In this document: one piece after another, positions 44,923-53,235 of the stretch | Layout of the letters: each line of letters opens with the position of its first letter | Numbering within the stretch: the stretch's first letter is position 1 | Origin: Phormidium tenue FACHB-1050 | GTDB taxonomy: Bacteria; Cyanobacteriota; Cyanobacteriia; Pseudanabaenales; Pseudanabaenaceae | DNA length: 64,000 nt | Direction of reading: 5' to 3' | Assembly (NCBI RefSeq): GCF_014696925.1 | Contig: NZ_JACJQY010000002.1 | Span: 186,001-250,000 of the forward strand | The notes under the pieces: model-generated | What the model saw: the letters and a program-made list of their open reading frames with translations, nothing else | What the model was told of the DNA's origin: nothing | Database searches by the model: none | Translations under genes and position numbers: made by a program

Positions 44923-46221
44923 ATGACCAACTTGTTTCCCATCCTCGCCGCATCCGATCCCCTTGTCGCAGGCTTTATCGGCAAAGAAATCGAAAGACAG
45001 CGCAATAATATCGAACTCATTGCCAGCGAAAATTTTACATCCCTTGCGGTTATGGCAGCGCAGGGATCAGTATTGACCAACAAATATGCTGAAGGACTGC
45101 CTAACAAGCGCTATTACGGTGGTTGTGAATTTGTAGACGAGATCGAATCGATCGCCATTGAGCGCATCAAAGAATTGTTCGGCGCAGCCCATGCCAATGT
45201 CCAACCCCACTCTGGCGCACAGGCAAACTTTGCAGTTTTTCTAACCCTCCTCAAACCAGGAGATACCTTCTTGGGTATGGACTTGTCCCATGGCGGACAC
45301 TTGACCCACGGCTCCCCTGTGAACGTATCAGGTATGTGGTTTAACAAAGTCCATTACGGCTTAAATAAGGAAACTGAGCAGTTAGATTTTGATTTAATTC
45401 GTGATCTTGCTTTGCAACATAAGCCCAAATTAATTATTTGCGGTTACTCGGCATATCCAAGGATTATTGATTTTGTTAAATTTAGAGCGATCGCTGATGA
45501 AGTGGGCGCATACTTGATGGCAGATATCGCGCACATTGCGGGATTAGTTGCCTCTGGACATCATCCTAACCCCATCCCCTACTGTGATGTCGTCACCACC
45601 ACTACTCACAAAACTCTACGTGGCCCTCGCGGTGGTTTGATCATGACTCGTGATGCTGCCCTCGGCAAGAAATTTGATAAATCAGTTTTTCCAGGTTCTC
45701 AAGGTGGCCCCCTCGAACATGTGATCGCCGCTAAAGCTGTTGCCTTTGGTGAAGCATTGCGTCCTGAGTTCAAAACCTATTGCGGACAAGTAATTGCCAA
45801 TTCTCAAGCCCTTGCTGCTCAATTGCAAGAACGTGGTTTGAAGTTAGTTTCTAATGGTACTGACAACCATTTGTTGCTGGTCGATTTACGCTCTATCGGT
45901 ATGACTGGCAAGGTTGCTGACCTATTAGTAAGTGGTATCAATATCACTGCCAACAAAAATACAGTTCCATTCGATCCTGAATCTCCATTTGTGACCAGTG
46001 GTTTACGTCTGGGTTCTCCTGCGATGACTTCTCGCGGATTGAAGGAAGTTGACTTCCGCGAAATCGCCAACATTATCGCCGATCGCCTACTAAGCCCAGA
46101 TAGTGATGCTGTCCAAGCTGATTGTATTGCTAGAGTTCAAGCTCTATGCGATCGCTTCCCTCTATATCCTGAACTTGAGTATCCGACAATTAGCTCTAAA
46201 GAACCTGCGCTAGCAGTCTAG
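44923..46221 (+). CDS. glyA: Serine hydroxymethyltransferase
   Basis: 432 residues from ATG 44923 ([11 protein letters not shown]), the normal start; the frame extends upstream through a repeat. Motifs are [38 protein letters not shown] and [16 protein letters not shown], with the PLP lysine in THKTLRG. It interconverts serine and glycine with tetrahydrofolate, the main one-carbon source and part of photorespiratory metabolism. It is a single gene. Half of a family A repeat directly follows the stop codon and may serve as terminator. Confidence 0.97.
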   Translation: MTNLFPILAASDPLVAGFIGKEIERQRNNIELIASENFTSLAVMAAQGSVLTNKYAEGLPNKRYYGGCEFVDEIESIAIERIKELFGAAHANVQPHSGAQANFAVFLTLLKPGDTFLGMDLSHGGHLTHGSPVNVSGMWFNKVHYGLNKETEQLDFDLIRDLALQHKPKLIICGYSAYPRIIDFVKFRAIADEVGAYLMADIAHIAGLVASGHHPNPIPYCDVVTTTTHKTLRGPRGGLIMTRDAALGKKFDKSVFPGSQGGPLEHVIAAKAVAFGEALRPEFKTYCGQVIANSQALAAQLQERGLKLVSNGTDNHLLLVDLRSIGMTGKVADLLVSGINITANKNTVPFDPESPFVTSGLRLGSPAMTSRGLKEVDFREIANIIADRLLSPDSDAVQADCIARVQALCDRFPLYPELEYPTISSKEPALAV

Positions 46222-46260
46222 TACCAAAACACAAAATGGCTACGCCATTTTGTGTTTTTT
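46222..46260 (+). repeat. Family A half-copy (terminal stem only)
   Basis: TACCAAAACACAAAATGG-CTACGCC with complement, placed 1 base after the glyA stop and ending in a T run, so it may act as a terminator. Confidence 0.7.
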
Positions 46261-46410
46261 AAACCAAGAAGGGGTCGCTTAGCGACCCTTTCTCTTTAAA
46301 GTTACATAGGTTCGGCAAAGCTTCCAAGCGCACTTCCAATGGTTGAGAGCGAAAAAATGCACCTCGCAAAGCTTTGCTTCCTCTGAGATAGTTCTGGACT
46401 AATTGTGAAT

Positions 46411-46461
46411 GGTAAAACCTAAGATAGGCAGTGAATAGCACTGCCTATCTTAGGTTTTACC
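46411..46461. terminator. 23-bp-arm hairpin encoding a protein C-terminus
   Basis: Arms GGTAAAACCTAAGATAGG... and complement around AATAG. The right arm encodes the last residues (GKT) and stop of the minus-strand secreted protein gene. Confidence 0.75.
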
Positions 46462-46761
46462 ATTTCGGCAAGATTGAAAAATATTGATTACTTCTTGAGG
46501 TACTTGCTTTGTTTCTCTGGCGGCTGTATCAATTTTGAGGAATTCTGCAAAGGTATATTGCGATCGCAGTTTGTCTAAACTACAAGTACAGAACTCTTTA
46601 CTATTCGTAAATCCACAACCTTTCATAAAAGTTTTGCTCACCTCTTGGGGATATTCATACTTCTCTTGGTTGACGGGTGGACTCTCCTCAGCCCATGCAA
46701 TCGAGATGCTGCTACTAGCTAGGACAATGGTACTGAGAGACAACAGGAGATGATGACGCAT
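46450..46761 (-). CDS. Small exported cysteine-containing protein
   Basis: 103 residues. The signal peptide MRHHLLLSLSTIVLASSSIS ends near AWA-EE. The mature 80 residues have four cysteines in the pattern GCGFTNSKEFCTCSL ... SCRNG, likely two disulfides, and a helix (YTFAEFLKIDTAARE). I recall similar short periplasmic proteins in cyanobacteria and proteobacteria without known function. It is a single gene, and its final codons lie in the arm of a hairpin terminator. The segment 46259-46410 downstream holds another hairpin (GGGTCGCTTAGCGACCC) and no convincing gene. Confidence 0.8.
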   Translation of the reverse strand: MRHHLLLSLSTIVLASSSISIAWAEESPPVNQEKYEYPQEVSKTFMKGCGFTNSKEFCTCSLDKLRSQYTFAEFLKIDTAARETKQVPQEVINIFQSCRNGKT

Positions 46762-46817
46762 ATTTACTTAGATGGTAATTTTGCTTACACGCTAGAACTT
46801 TGATTCTATTTTGATTT

Positions 46818-46935
46818 TATAGCTGTCGCTAAGTGTATAAGGACATAAAATCCAAGAAGAGAATGGCGGCGCTTCGCGCCGCCATTCTCTTCTTGGATTT
46901 TGATTTTGTACTAACACTATCGACGGTAGCTACAT
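46818..46935. repeat. Family B palindromic repeat, diverged full copy
   Basis: Starts TATAGCTGTCGCTAAG and GGACATAAAATCC, with central stem AAGAAGAGAATGGCGGC and complement around TTCG. The ends are poorly matched (GACGGTAGCTACATAA). Confidence 0.75.
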
Positions 46936-46954
46936 AATAAGCGCTTCGCCGTAG

Positions 46955-47017
46955 AATAAGGAACACGATTTTTGATGGTGCGGCTTCGCCACGCCATCAA
47001 AAATCGTGTTCCTTATT
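46955..47017. repeat. 29-bp-arm palindrome
   Basis: Arms AATAAGGAACACGATTTTTG... and complement around CTTC with one mismatch. It lies in the gap before the kinase gene; the remaining 170 bases to 47192 hold only the presumed promoter. Confidence 0.6.
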
Positions 47018-47191
47018 AAATTATCAAACCCTAAGCGCTACCTAAAACTCACAAATTATTAATGACACTTTGCACTAATTCTAAATTTTATAGGGTGAAG
47101 ATGACCATATTTCTATCATCAGGATGACTGCATTGATTGCGGTTTCGTGACAACATCTATTATGGATACTCTGTTTTGCCTGAGCGTTTGA

Positions 47192-48274
47192 ATGAAATCT
47201 CCTGACCGTTTACTAATTGTTGATGATGTGCCAGACAACCTATTTCTTGTTCGCACAATTCTCGAAGATGAGGGATACGAGATCATCACATCATCAAATG
47301 GTCATGACGCTTTGAAGATTATTGAGTCAGAGCCACCAGACTTGGTTTTGCTGGATGTAATGATGCCCCTGATGGATGGCTATGAGGTTACACGCCGTAT
47401 CAGAGCCATGAAGGATCTGCCCTTTATTCCGATTTTGCTAATTACCGCTTACGATCGCGCTAATGCGGTCAAAGGCTTAGATCTCGGTGCAGATGAATTT
47501 ATTCGTAAACCTATTGAGGCTGATGAACTGTTGGCAAGGGTGCGATCGCTGTTACGTTTAAAACATAGTATTGCGGAGCGCGATCGCATTGATCGCCAGA
47601 GACAGGATTTTGTATCACGCCTAACCCATGATCTAAGAACACCCCTAGTGGCGGCGGATCGGATGTTGGGACTGCTGCAAGATGGGGTATTGGGAGAGAT
47701 ATCGCCAGAAATTCGTGAAGCATTAACCATCATGGGGCGCAGCAATCATAATTTGCTGGAGATGGTCAATAAGCTTTTAGATGTCTACCGTTATGAATCG
47801 GGTAGTAAGACAATTAATTTGCAACCGTTAGACTTGAAAGAATTGCTTAATCAAGTGGTGCAAGAACTGAAGCCGATCGCTATTTCTAAAAATTTAGAAC
47901 TTACGGCTGATCTTGATGATATTGCCACGGTTAAAGGCGATCGTCTAGAACTACTGCGCGTATTTAATAATTTGATTGGTAATGCCCTTAAATTTACCGA
48001 ATCTGGTAGCGTCCATGTTAGCTTAAAATTAGAGGAATCCGAGGCGATTATTGCGATCGCAGATACGGGTGCAGGGATTTCATCAGATGAGCAACCATTT
48101 TTGTTCCAAAGGTTCCGCCAAGGCAACCATCAAAAACAAGGTAGTGGCTTAGGTTTATATCTATCGCACTATATTATCAATGCCCATAATGGCAAAATCT
48201 TAGTCAAATCTCCTAACCTAGACTCTCAACAAGGTTCCACATTCTTTGTGCATTTGCCAACCATTACGTCATGA
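47192..48274 (+). CDS. Hybrid protein: N-terminal receiver with histidine kinase
   Basis: 360 residues. The receiver (about 5-120) has LLIVDDVPDNLF, acceptor aspartate in LVLLDVMMPLMDG and IRKPIEADE. A short coiled linker leads to HisKA (RQDFVSRLTHDLRTPLVAA, His in THDLR) and a HATPase with VFNNLIGNALKFT and GSGLGLYLSHYI. There is no membrane or sensory domain, so its input is phosphorylation of its own receiver or a partner protein. The stop overlaps the next start by 4 bases (ATGA), which suggests that the following unknown protein works with it. Confidence 0.9.
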   Translation: MKSPDRLLIVDDVPDNLFLVRTILEDEGYEIITSSNGHDALKIIESEPPDLVLLDVMMPLMDGYEVTRRIRAMKDLPFIPILLITAYDRANAVKGLDLGADEFIRKPIEADELLARVRSLLRLKHSIAERDRIDRQRQDFVSRLTHDLRTPLVAADRMLGLLQDGVLGEISPEIREALTIMGRSNHNLLEMVNKLLDVYRYESGSKTINLQPLDLKELLNQVVQELKPIAISKNLELTADLDDIATVKGDRLELLRVFNNLIGNALKFTESGSVHVSLKLEESEAIIAIADTGAGISSDEQPFLFQRFRQGNHQKQGSGLGLYLSHYIINAHNGKILVKSPNLDSQQGSTFFVHLPTITS

Positions 48275-48837
48275 GCACCCTTCAACTTCATTATGATACG
48301 CTCCTCAGTCATTGCAGTAACCCACTCGAAGCGATCGCCCTCTTACGTGAATATCGTCCTTATTTTGAGCTAATTCCTAGCTTGCGCCGTCCCAGCGATA
48401 GCTTAATTTCCATTCCATTCCCCGTCGTCCAGCTTACTAGCCCCAACTTGACGCAAAGTCATGTACAGCTAGAATGCGATCTTGCTTTGATCATGTGTGA
48501 TCCTGACTGGAAAGTTAAAACTGGTCAAGAAATATTTGTATTTATCCATCGTCCTAATGAAGACTACTCAGCTCTATTAAAACGTTGGCGACAAGTGGAA
48601 GTAGCACTTGGTGAAGAATATTACTGGTTATTACCTTGGAAGCATCGTAGTATTATTAGCGATCGCGGTGAATATCATTATCCTCTCTTTGTCACGCTTG
48701 ACTATTCACCAGCCCGCATTGCTAAAGGTTTAGCAGGTGCATCACTACCTCACGTTAAAGCCTTGACTCCAGAGATTGATCCTCCGCCTGATATTGAAGA
48801 AAATCAACAAGATCAAATTTACGATTCAACTAGCTAG
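48271..48837 (+). CDS. Protein of unknown function coupled to the kinase
   Basis: 188 residues, translationally coupled to the kinase gene (ATGA overlap). No signal peptide, membrane helix or known motif was recognised. Features include IPFPVVQLTSPNLTQ, a tryptophan/aromatic-rich stretch YYWLLPWKHRSII, and an acidic proline-rich tail (EIDPPPDIEENQQD). The composition is that of a soluble globular protein of about 165 residues with a flexible tail. The coupling implies a shared pathway with the kinase, as ligand sensor or inhibitor; this is inference only. Confidence 0.78.
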   Translation: MSTLQLHYDTLLSHCSNPLEAIALLREYRPYFELIPSLRRPSDSLISIPFPVVQLTSPNLTQSHVQLECDLALIMCDPDWKVKTGQEIFVFIHRPNEDYSALLKRWRQVEVALGEEYYWLLPWKHRSIISDRGEYHYPLFVTLDYSPARIAKGLAGASLPHVKALTPEIDPPPDIEENQQDQIYDSTS

Positions 48838-48853
48838 AAAATGCGGCTTACCT

Positions 48854-48984
48854 CAGCAATTCTCATTATAAAAATTGGTTTTTTGAAAGCCCGCCGTTGG
48901 CGGGCTTTCAAAAAACCAATTTTGGGATTTCCAGCGCCTTAGGCGCTGGAAATCCCAAAATTGGTTTCATAATGAGAATTGCTA
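48854..48984. mobile_element. Family C miniature element (131 bp) with 9-bp target duplication, copy 2
   Basis: Same ends (AGCAATTCTCATTATAAAA / TTTCATAATGAGAATTGCT) and same length as the copy at 34159. The second stem reads TTTGGGATTTCCAGCGCC instead of TTAGTTGTTTCCAGCGCC, with matching changes in its other arm. GGCTTACCT is duplicated at 48845-48853 and 48985-48993. Confidence 0.9.
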
Positions 48985-49077
48985 GGCTTACCTTGTGTTG
49001 TGGTATCCAAAGGGCTGTAGGATGTTAGTACAGACAGGACTACGTACCTTCTGTAGTAGTTTTACTAGAGCAAATCA

Positions 49078-49731
49078 ATGGCTTCCCAACTGCGTGTATA
49101 TGTTCCTCCCCATCCCATTATTCGGCATTGGCTCACGATCGCACGGGAGAAACATACTCCAGTTCCCCTATTTCGGACAGCGATGATTGAGATGGGTAAA
49201 TGGCTAACCTATGAGGCAGTCCGTGAATTTTTACCTGTACAAGAAGTAAATGTAGAAACCCCCTTAGCAACTGCATCAGGACAGTTGATCGATGGTTCCA
49301 TTCCTTTAGCGATTGTGCCAATTTTACGAGCAGGGTTATCCATGCTCGAAGGTTGCCAAAACCTATTGCCCACCGCAAATATCTATCATCTTGGTTTAGT
49401 GCGGAATGAAGAAACCCTTGAGGCTAGTTGTTATCTCAATCGTTTGCCAGAGAGATTTGAACCACAGACCCGTATTCTCATCGTCGAGCCGATGATGGCT
49501 ACAGGTGGCTCGATTATTACTACCCTGAAAATGTTAACAGAGAGAGGAGCTGATGCTTCCTTTATTCGGATTATTAATGCTCTCTGCGCTCCTCCAGCTT
49601 TGCAACTGATCAATCAACAATTTCCTGACGTACAAATTTATTCAGGTTGTATTGATGAAGTTGTGAATGAGAAGGGATGGATTGTTCCTGGATTAGGAGA
49701 TGCTGGCGATCGCTCCTTTGGAACCGAGTAA
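49078..49731 (+). CDS. upp: Uracil phosphoribosyltransferase
   Basis: 217 residues, normal length. Motifs are LAIVPILRAGLSML, the PRPP-binding loop LIVEPMMATGGSI and the uracil-binding end YSGCIDEVVNEKGWIVPGLG-DAGDR. It makes UMP from uracil and PRPP in pyrimidine salvage. The PRPP loop has E-P where most enzymes have D-P, a conservative change. It stands alone between a family C element and a family B repeat. Confidence 0.95.
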   Translation: MASQLRVYVPPHPIIRHWLTIAREKHTPVPLFRTAMIEMGKWLTYEAVREFLPVQEVNVETPLATASGQLIDGSIPLAIVPILRAGLSMLEGCQNLLPTANIYHLGLVRNEETLEASCYLNRLPERFEPQTRILIVEPMMATGGSIITTLKMLTERGADASFIRIINALCAPPALQLINQQFPDVQIYSGCIDEVVNEKGWIVPGLGDAGDRSFGTE

Positions 49732-49737
49732 TAACAA

Positions 49738-49770
49738 TTCATAAAATGGCTACGCCATTTTGTGTTTTAT
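49738..49770 (+). repeat. Family A half-copy (terminal stem only)
   Basis: ATAAAATGGCTACGCCATTT followed by TGTGTTTTAT, just after upp and abutting a family B element. Confidence 0.65.
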
Positions 49771-49882
49771 AGCTGTCGCCATTTGTTTTAGTACAAATCA
49801 AAACCCAAGAAGTGAGTGGCGGCGCTTCGCGCCGCCACTCACTTCTTGGGTTTGTATCCTAACAAGACTGGCGACAGCTATA
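49768..49882. mobile_element. Family B miniature element with perfect 14-bp terminal inverted repeats
   Basis: Ends TATAGCTGTCGCCA and TGGCGACAGCTATA match exactly. The interior holds AAAACCCAAGAAGTGAGTGG with complementary arm around CTTCG. This is the best preserved copy and defines the element boundaries. A TA duplication is possible but cannot be separated from the TATA ends. Confidence 0.85.
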
Positions 49883-49886
49883 AAAA

Positions 49887-49917
49887 CTAAAAGACCTCGC
49901 ATAGCGAGGTCTTTTAG
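49887..49917 (-). terminator. Terminator of the thioredoxin-reductase-like gene
   Basis: Arms CTAAAAGACCTCGC and GCGAGGTCTTTTAG around ATA, directly after the stop. Confidence 0.8.
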
Positions 49918-50922
49918 TTAAACTGAAACTGAAACTTTGATATTCTCTTCCCATTTACGTGGTGAACTAGCTCGACGAATATTTCTCCAGATTTGGGTTG
50001 CAGCTAAAGTTCCATCAGCAACTGCGATCGATACCTGATTCAACCCCTTCTTTAAATCACCTAGGGCAAAAATGCGATCGTGGCTAGTCTTACACATATC
50101 ATTAGTGACCAGATTCTGACCATCCCATTCCAAACCTTCGATACCCTTGAGGTAGTGATTAAAGTAGGTCGAACCCATACCAACTAAACCAGTAGTCGCT
50201 TCTACAATTGTGCCATCGGTTAGTTCCACGCCACTCAGTTTGTGATTTTCTCCGTGAAATTTAGCGATCGGAGCTTCATACAATGGATAGCCATGCTCGG
50301 CTAACTTCTGTTTGGTCTTGTCGCTCACTTCACATAAGCCATGAGTCAAAACAGAAATATAAGGAGTAAACCAGTTCAATACAAAGGCAGCACCAATTTG
50401 CCCTTCTGTATTTGCAATCAGAACCGCTTTTTGATCCCACATATCATAGCCATCACAAATCATACAGACATGTAGTGTATAGCCTGCATAATCATAGACA
50501 TTCTGCATGTCTTCCAATTGAGGCAAATTGTCTATGATTCCCGAAGCGGCAATCACATACTTACTGCGAAATATAGGATAAATACTATTAGTCTTACCGA
50601 CTTTTACTTTCACCGCAAAAGTTTCGCCTTCGTCGGTTACTTCTTCTACATAGCCACGTAAATGATCGGCTCCCCAGTCTAAGGATGTTTTCGTTCCATG
50701 ATTTAAAATATCTCGACCTGGGGTGTGTGGGTCAAGTCCGACATAGTTACGCAAGTCTTGCATCCATAGCGATCGCCCTTTACCTTTTTCGATAACTAGG
50801 CACTTGAGTCCATAGCGAGCTAAATAAATCGCCGCTGACAGTCCACCCATACCGCCGCCCACAACGATCGCATCATAGAGCGTATCAAGGCGCTCATTTA
50901 GATTTTTGCTAGAAAGTTTCAT
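49918..50922 (-). CDS. Thioredoxin-reductase-like flavoprotein without a clear NADPH motif (DTR/DDOR-like)
   Basis: 334 residues from ATG 50922 (a GTG lies two codons before). The FAD site is DAIVVGGGMGGLSAA, the redox CxxC is HVCMICDGYD and the second FAD motif is DRIFALGDLKKG. In the middle domain, where NADPH-dependent enzymes carry GxGxxA, it reads VLIANTEGQIGAAF, so NADPH binding looks lost. Cyanobacteria have such enzymes (DTR and DDOR types) that may use ferredoxin or another flavin instead. The peroxiredoxin gene just upstream on the same strand suggests a role in reducing it or a related thiol partner. A 16-bp double palindrome lies between them. Confidence 0.8.
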   Translation of the reverse strand: MKLSSKNLNERLDTLYDAIVVGGGMGGLSAAIYLARYGLKCLVIEKGKGRSLWMQDLRNYVGLDPHTPGRDILNHGTKTSLDWGADHLRGYVEEVTDEGETFAVKVKVGKTNSIYPIFRSKYVIAASGIIDNLPQLEDMQNVYDYAGYTLHVCMICDGYDMWDQKAVLIANTEGQIGAAFVLNWFTPYISVLTHGLCEVSDKTKQKLAEHGYPLYEAPIAKFHGENHKLSGVELTDGTIVEATTGLVGMGSTYFNHYLKGIEGLEWDGQNLVTNDMCKTSHDRIFALGDLKKGLNQVSIAVADGTLAATQIWRNIRRASSPRKWEENIKVSVSV

Positions 50923-50947
50923 AGCCACCCCATTAGGTTAAGTACGC

Positions 50948-50987
50948 AAGAATAGCTATTCTCGCATCATTGAGAATAGCTATTCTT
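50948..50987. repeat. Double palindrome between peroxiredoxin and flavoprotein genes
   Basis: Arms AAGAATAGCTATTCTC and GAGAATAGCTATTCTT around 8 bases; each arm also contains GAATAGCTATTC. It may be an mRNA stem or terminator. Confidence 0.65.
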
Positions 50988-50992
50988 AAAAA

Positions 50993-51565
50993 TTAGCCAA
51001 CAAATGCTAAACGTGGTGCAGATACACCTGTAGACTCAGCACCTTTGAGGTAAGCCAACATAGTGTCAGCATCAGAAACTTCAAAAGGATCGGTAGGACA
51101 GTTATCAGAGAAACCAGGTTCTACAAAGATTTTTTCGATCTTGCTATCATTAACCAACATCGAATAGCGCCAAGAGCGAAGTCCAAAGCCAATATTAGAC
51201 TTGTCAACTAGCATTCCCATCTTGCGAGTAAATTCGCCAGCACCATCGGGCAACAAGAATACATTCTTAGCACCGATTTCTTTGCCCCATTTGAACATAA
51301 CGAAAGCATCGTTAACAGATACACAGATAACTGCATCAACACCTAATCCCTTGAACTCTTCGTAAAGTTCTTCATAACGAGGCAAGTGATTAGATGAACA
51401 GGTAGGAGTGAATGCACCAGGTAGGGAGAAAACTACAACTTTCTTACCAGCAAATAGATCTTGAGTAGTTTTGTCTTCCCAACGATAAGGGTTAGGTCCT
51501 TCTACGGACTCATCGCGTACACGAGTTTTAAAAACAACGTTTGGTACGGTTTCGATAGCTGCCAT
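50993..51565 (-). CDS. Type II (Prx5-like) peroxiredoxin
   Basis: 190 residues. The peroxidatic motif is [20 protein letters not shown] and the conserved arginine is in [11 protein letters not shown]. The C-terminus has [18 protein letters not shown], giving a possible second cysteine. The fold reduces hydrogen peroxide and alkyl peroxides using a thiol donor; cyanobacterial relatives of this length often rely on glutathione or glutaredoxin. It is divergent from a Fur/PerR-family gene across a palindrome and precedes a reductase-like flavoprotein gene, so it is very likely peroxide-induced. Confidence 0.93.
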   Translation of the reverse strand: MAAIETVPNVVFKTRVRDESVEGPNPYRWEDKTTQDLFAGKKVVVFSLPGAFTPTCSSNHLPRYEELYEEFKGLGVDAVICVSVNDAFVMFKWGKEIGAKNVFLLPDGAGEFTRKMGMLVDKSNIGFGLRSWRYSMLVNDSKIEKIFVEPGFSDNCPTDPFEVSDADTMLAYLKGAESTGVSAPRLAFVG

Positions 51566-51601
51566 ATTTTTCTCTGGATTTGATACTTATCTGAACAAAT
51601 C

Positions 51602-51616
51602 TAAGAATAATTCTTA
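51602..51616. promoter_or_regulatory. 15-bp palindrome, candidate PerR/Fur box
   Basis: TAAGAATAATTCTTA is a perfect 7-1-7 inverted repeat, the size and AT-richness of PerR/Fur operators. It lies 37 bases upstream of the peroxiredoxin start and within the divergent region shared with the Fur-family gene. Confidence 0.65.
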
Positions 51617-51834
51617 TTTACAAATTAGTCAATAGCCATAACTACTTAATACTTATAAAAAGTTTAATAAATTTGTAGTTCTTAGATAGAAATGATATAG
51701 TGACAATCCAAGTAATTAAGCAGACTCGTTGCTTAAAGAAATTTTTAAAAGCCGATCTCCAAATTTTCAAAGCTGCAAATCAAGCCCATAAGGACTTGAT
51801 CAGAAAATTCGGAGAGAATCAGGAGGAAGTTTAT

Positions 51835-52254
51835 ATGCAGAAACAAGCGGATCGGGTTGTCCAAATCTTAAAATCTAAAGGGTTGCGGGTTACGCCCCAG
51901 CGTTTTGCTGTTTATGCAAACTTACTCGATCGCCAAGATCATCCAACCGCAGAGCAAATTTTGAGTGATCTCAATCAAAATGCACCTACTTCTTCTCAAG
52001 CAACAGTTTATCTTTCGCTTCAGACCTTACGTGATGCGGGATTGGTGCGTGAGGTATTACTAGAGCAGGGGGTTTGTCGTTATGATGCCAATGTGGAGCC
52101 TCATCACCACTTTCGTTGTAGCTGTTGTGGTGAAATCGAGGACATTGCTTGGAATGCCTTTGAAGGATTAGGTTTTAAGCAAATCCGCACAGGGTTAAAA
52201 GTCAATAGCTATGAAGTCACTGTCAGTGGTGTTTGCGATCGCTGCCAAAGCTAA
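51835..52254 (+). CDS. Fur-family regulator, PerR-like
   Basis: 139 residues from ATG 51835, chosen because AGGAGG stands 8 bases upstream; the frame is open from 51700. The winged helix has LRVTPQRFAVYANLL and SSQATVYLSLQTLRDAGL. The metal sites include PHHHFRCSCCGEIED and GVCDRC, two CxxC pairs for structural zinc. Fur-family proteins repress with bound metal. Divergence from a peroxiredoxin argues for the peroxide-sensing PerR type rather than iron-sensing Fur. It likely also controls itself through the 15-bp palindrome. Confidence 0.88.
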   Translation: MQKQADRVVQILKSKGLRVTPQRFAVYANLLDRQDHPTAEQILSDLNQNAPTSSQATVYLSLQTLRDAGLVREVLLEQGVCRYDANVEPHHHFRCSCCGEIEDIAWNAFEGLGFKQIRTGLKVNSYEVTVSGVCDRCQS

Positions 52255-52290
52255 AAAAAAGGATTGAGGAGTTACCCTCAATCCTTTTTT
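52255..52290. terminator. Bidirectional hairpin terminator
   Basis: Arms AAAAAAGGATTGAGG and CCTCAATCCTTTTTT around about 6 bases, between convergent PerR-like and DUF948-like genes. Confidence 0.82.
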
Positions 52291-52828
52291 AATCTTCTTC
52301 TGGTGTCAAATCTCCCATAAAACCCTCAGATCGCATTTCATCAGGCGTAACTAGCCTTTCCTGGTTAGGTAGGTCATCTTCACTTTCATCTAACTCTCCA
52401 GACGGTAAATTACCAGAGCGTAAATTTTCTTGATACAAATCTGAAGGCGATCGCTTATTGCGTCGGGGACGACCAAGGGATTTCAAGCCAGCTTTAAAGC
52501 CAGCAAATGCACTTTTGGTAGCGATGGTCGCATTAGAAGCACCTTGACGTACTCCTTTAATTCCATCATTTACTTGCTTAACCGCCTCACCAGCATTTTT
52601 TGCTCCTTGGTTGAGTTCATCACTTAGCTCACTTAACTCCAGACCAGTCATACGGATGGCTTCGAGTGTTGCAGGCAACTCCCGCGTCAAAGTGTCAGCC
52701 AACCGAATAATGCTATTGGCGGCTTTTGCTAACTCCTGAAAAGTAGGTATTGCCGTAAGCAACAGAATCGTCAGGCAAACGACCACCAATAAAAATGACA
52801 AACCTAGCAGAAAGATCGCTTCTGACAT
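52289..52828 (-). CDS. DUF948-like membrane-anchored coiled protein
   Basis: 179 residues. An N-terminal membrane helix (AIFLLGLSFLLVVVCLTILL) is followed by a long helical region (TFQELAKAANSIIRLADTLT, ELSDELNQGAKNAGEAVK) typical of DUF948, then a basic segment GRPRRNKRSP and an acidic tail. The function is unknown; the family includes proteins with stress-related annotation. It is the last of three adjacent minus-strand genes that all look like membrane-anchored helical proteins (with YtxH), probably one transcript. Confidence 0.8.
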   Translation of the reverse strand: MSEAIFLLGLSFLLVVVCLTILLLTAIPTFQELAKAANSIIRLADTLTRELPATLEAIRMTGLELSELSDELNQGAKNAGEAVKQVNDGIKGVRQGASNATIATKSAFAGFKAGLKSLGRPRRNKRSPSDLYQENLRSGNLPSGELDESEDDLPNQERLVTPDEMRSEGFMGDLTPEED

Positions 52829-52872
52829 AATTTCCTATATGTACTTACTCTTTCAAAGACTTTTTTAGAGAC

Positions 52873-53235
52873 TTATTCTTCATCGACAATAGAGCTTTCA
52901 TCTTCAATGAGTGAATTACCTGCTGAAGAACCACCCATTGTGAGTGATAATTCCTCTTGGAGCTTACGACTAGCCTCTTGTCCTGTAGCGATCGCCTCCT
53001 GTAAGCGGACTAGTGCTTCATCAATAGTACGTTGCGCTTGCTCAGTAAAGCGATCAGCTTGATACTGTACATTAGAACCTAATTCTTCGGCTAGTTGGGG
53101 TAGATCTTGAGCCGATCGCTTCAAAACTTGACGAGTTTCTTTGCCAGATCGTGGCGCGAACAGAATACCTACTGCTGCACCGATCGCCGTACCTACCATT
53201 AATCCACCGAAAAACTTACCTGCGCCGTTTGACAT
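52873..53235 (-). CDS. YtxH-domain protein
   Basis: 120 residues. The glycine-rich membrane segment GGLMVGTAIGAAVGILFAPR and GKETRQVLKRS define the YtxH domain, followed by a helical tail with regularly spaced Ala/Glu and an acidic end (IEDESSIVDEE). YtxH proteins are small membrane-anchored proteins connected with general stress; the mechanism is unknown. The start overlaps the upstream gene by 20 bases, so the two are coupled. Confidence 0.85.
   Translation of the reverse strand: MSNGAGKFFGGLMVGTAIGAAVGILFAPRSGKETRQVLKRSAQDLPQLAEELGSNVQYQADRFTEQAQRTIDEALVRLQEAIATGQEASRKLQEELSLTMGGSSAGNSLIEDESSIVDEE

Noticed and set aside
46259-46441. 60-residue minus-strand frame downstream of glyA
   Set aside because: It begins and ends in hairpins, has no ribosome site and no recognisable composition.
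51700-51834. Upstream extension of the PerR-like gene
   Set aside because: AGGAGG directly precedes the ATG at 51835, and the extension has no similarity to Fur N-termini; it is probably the leader.
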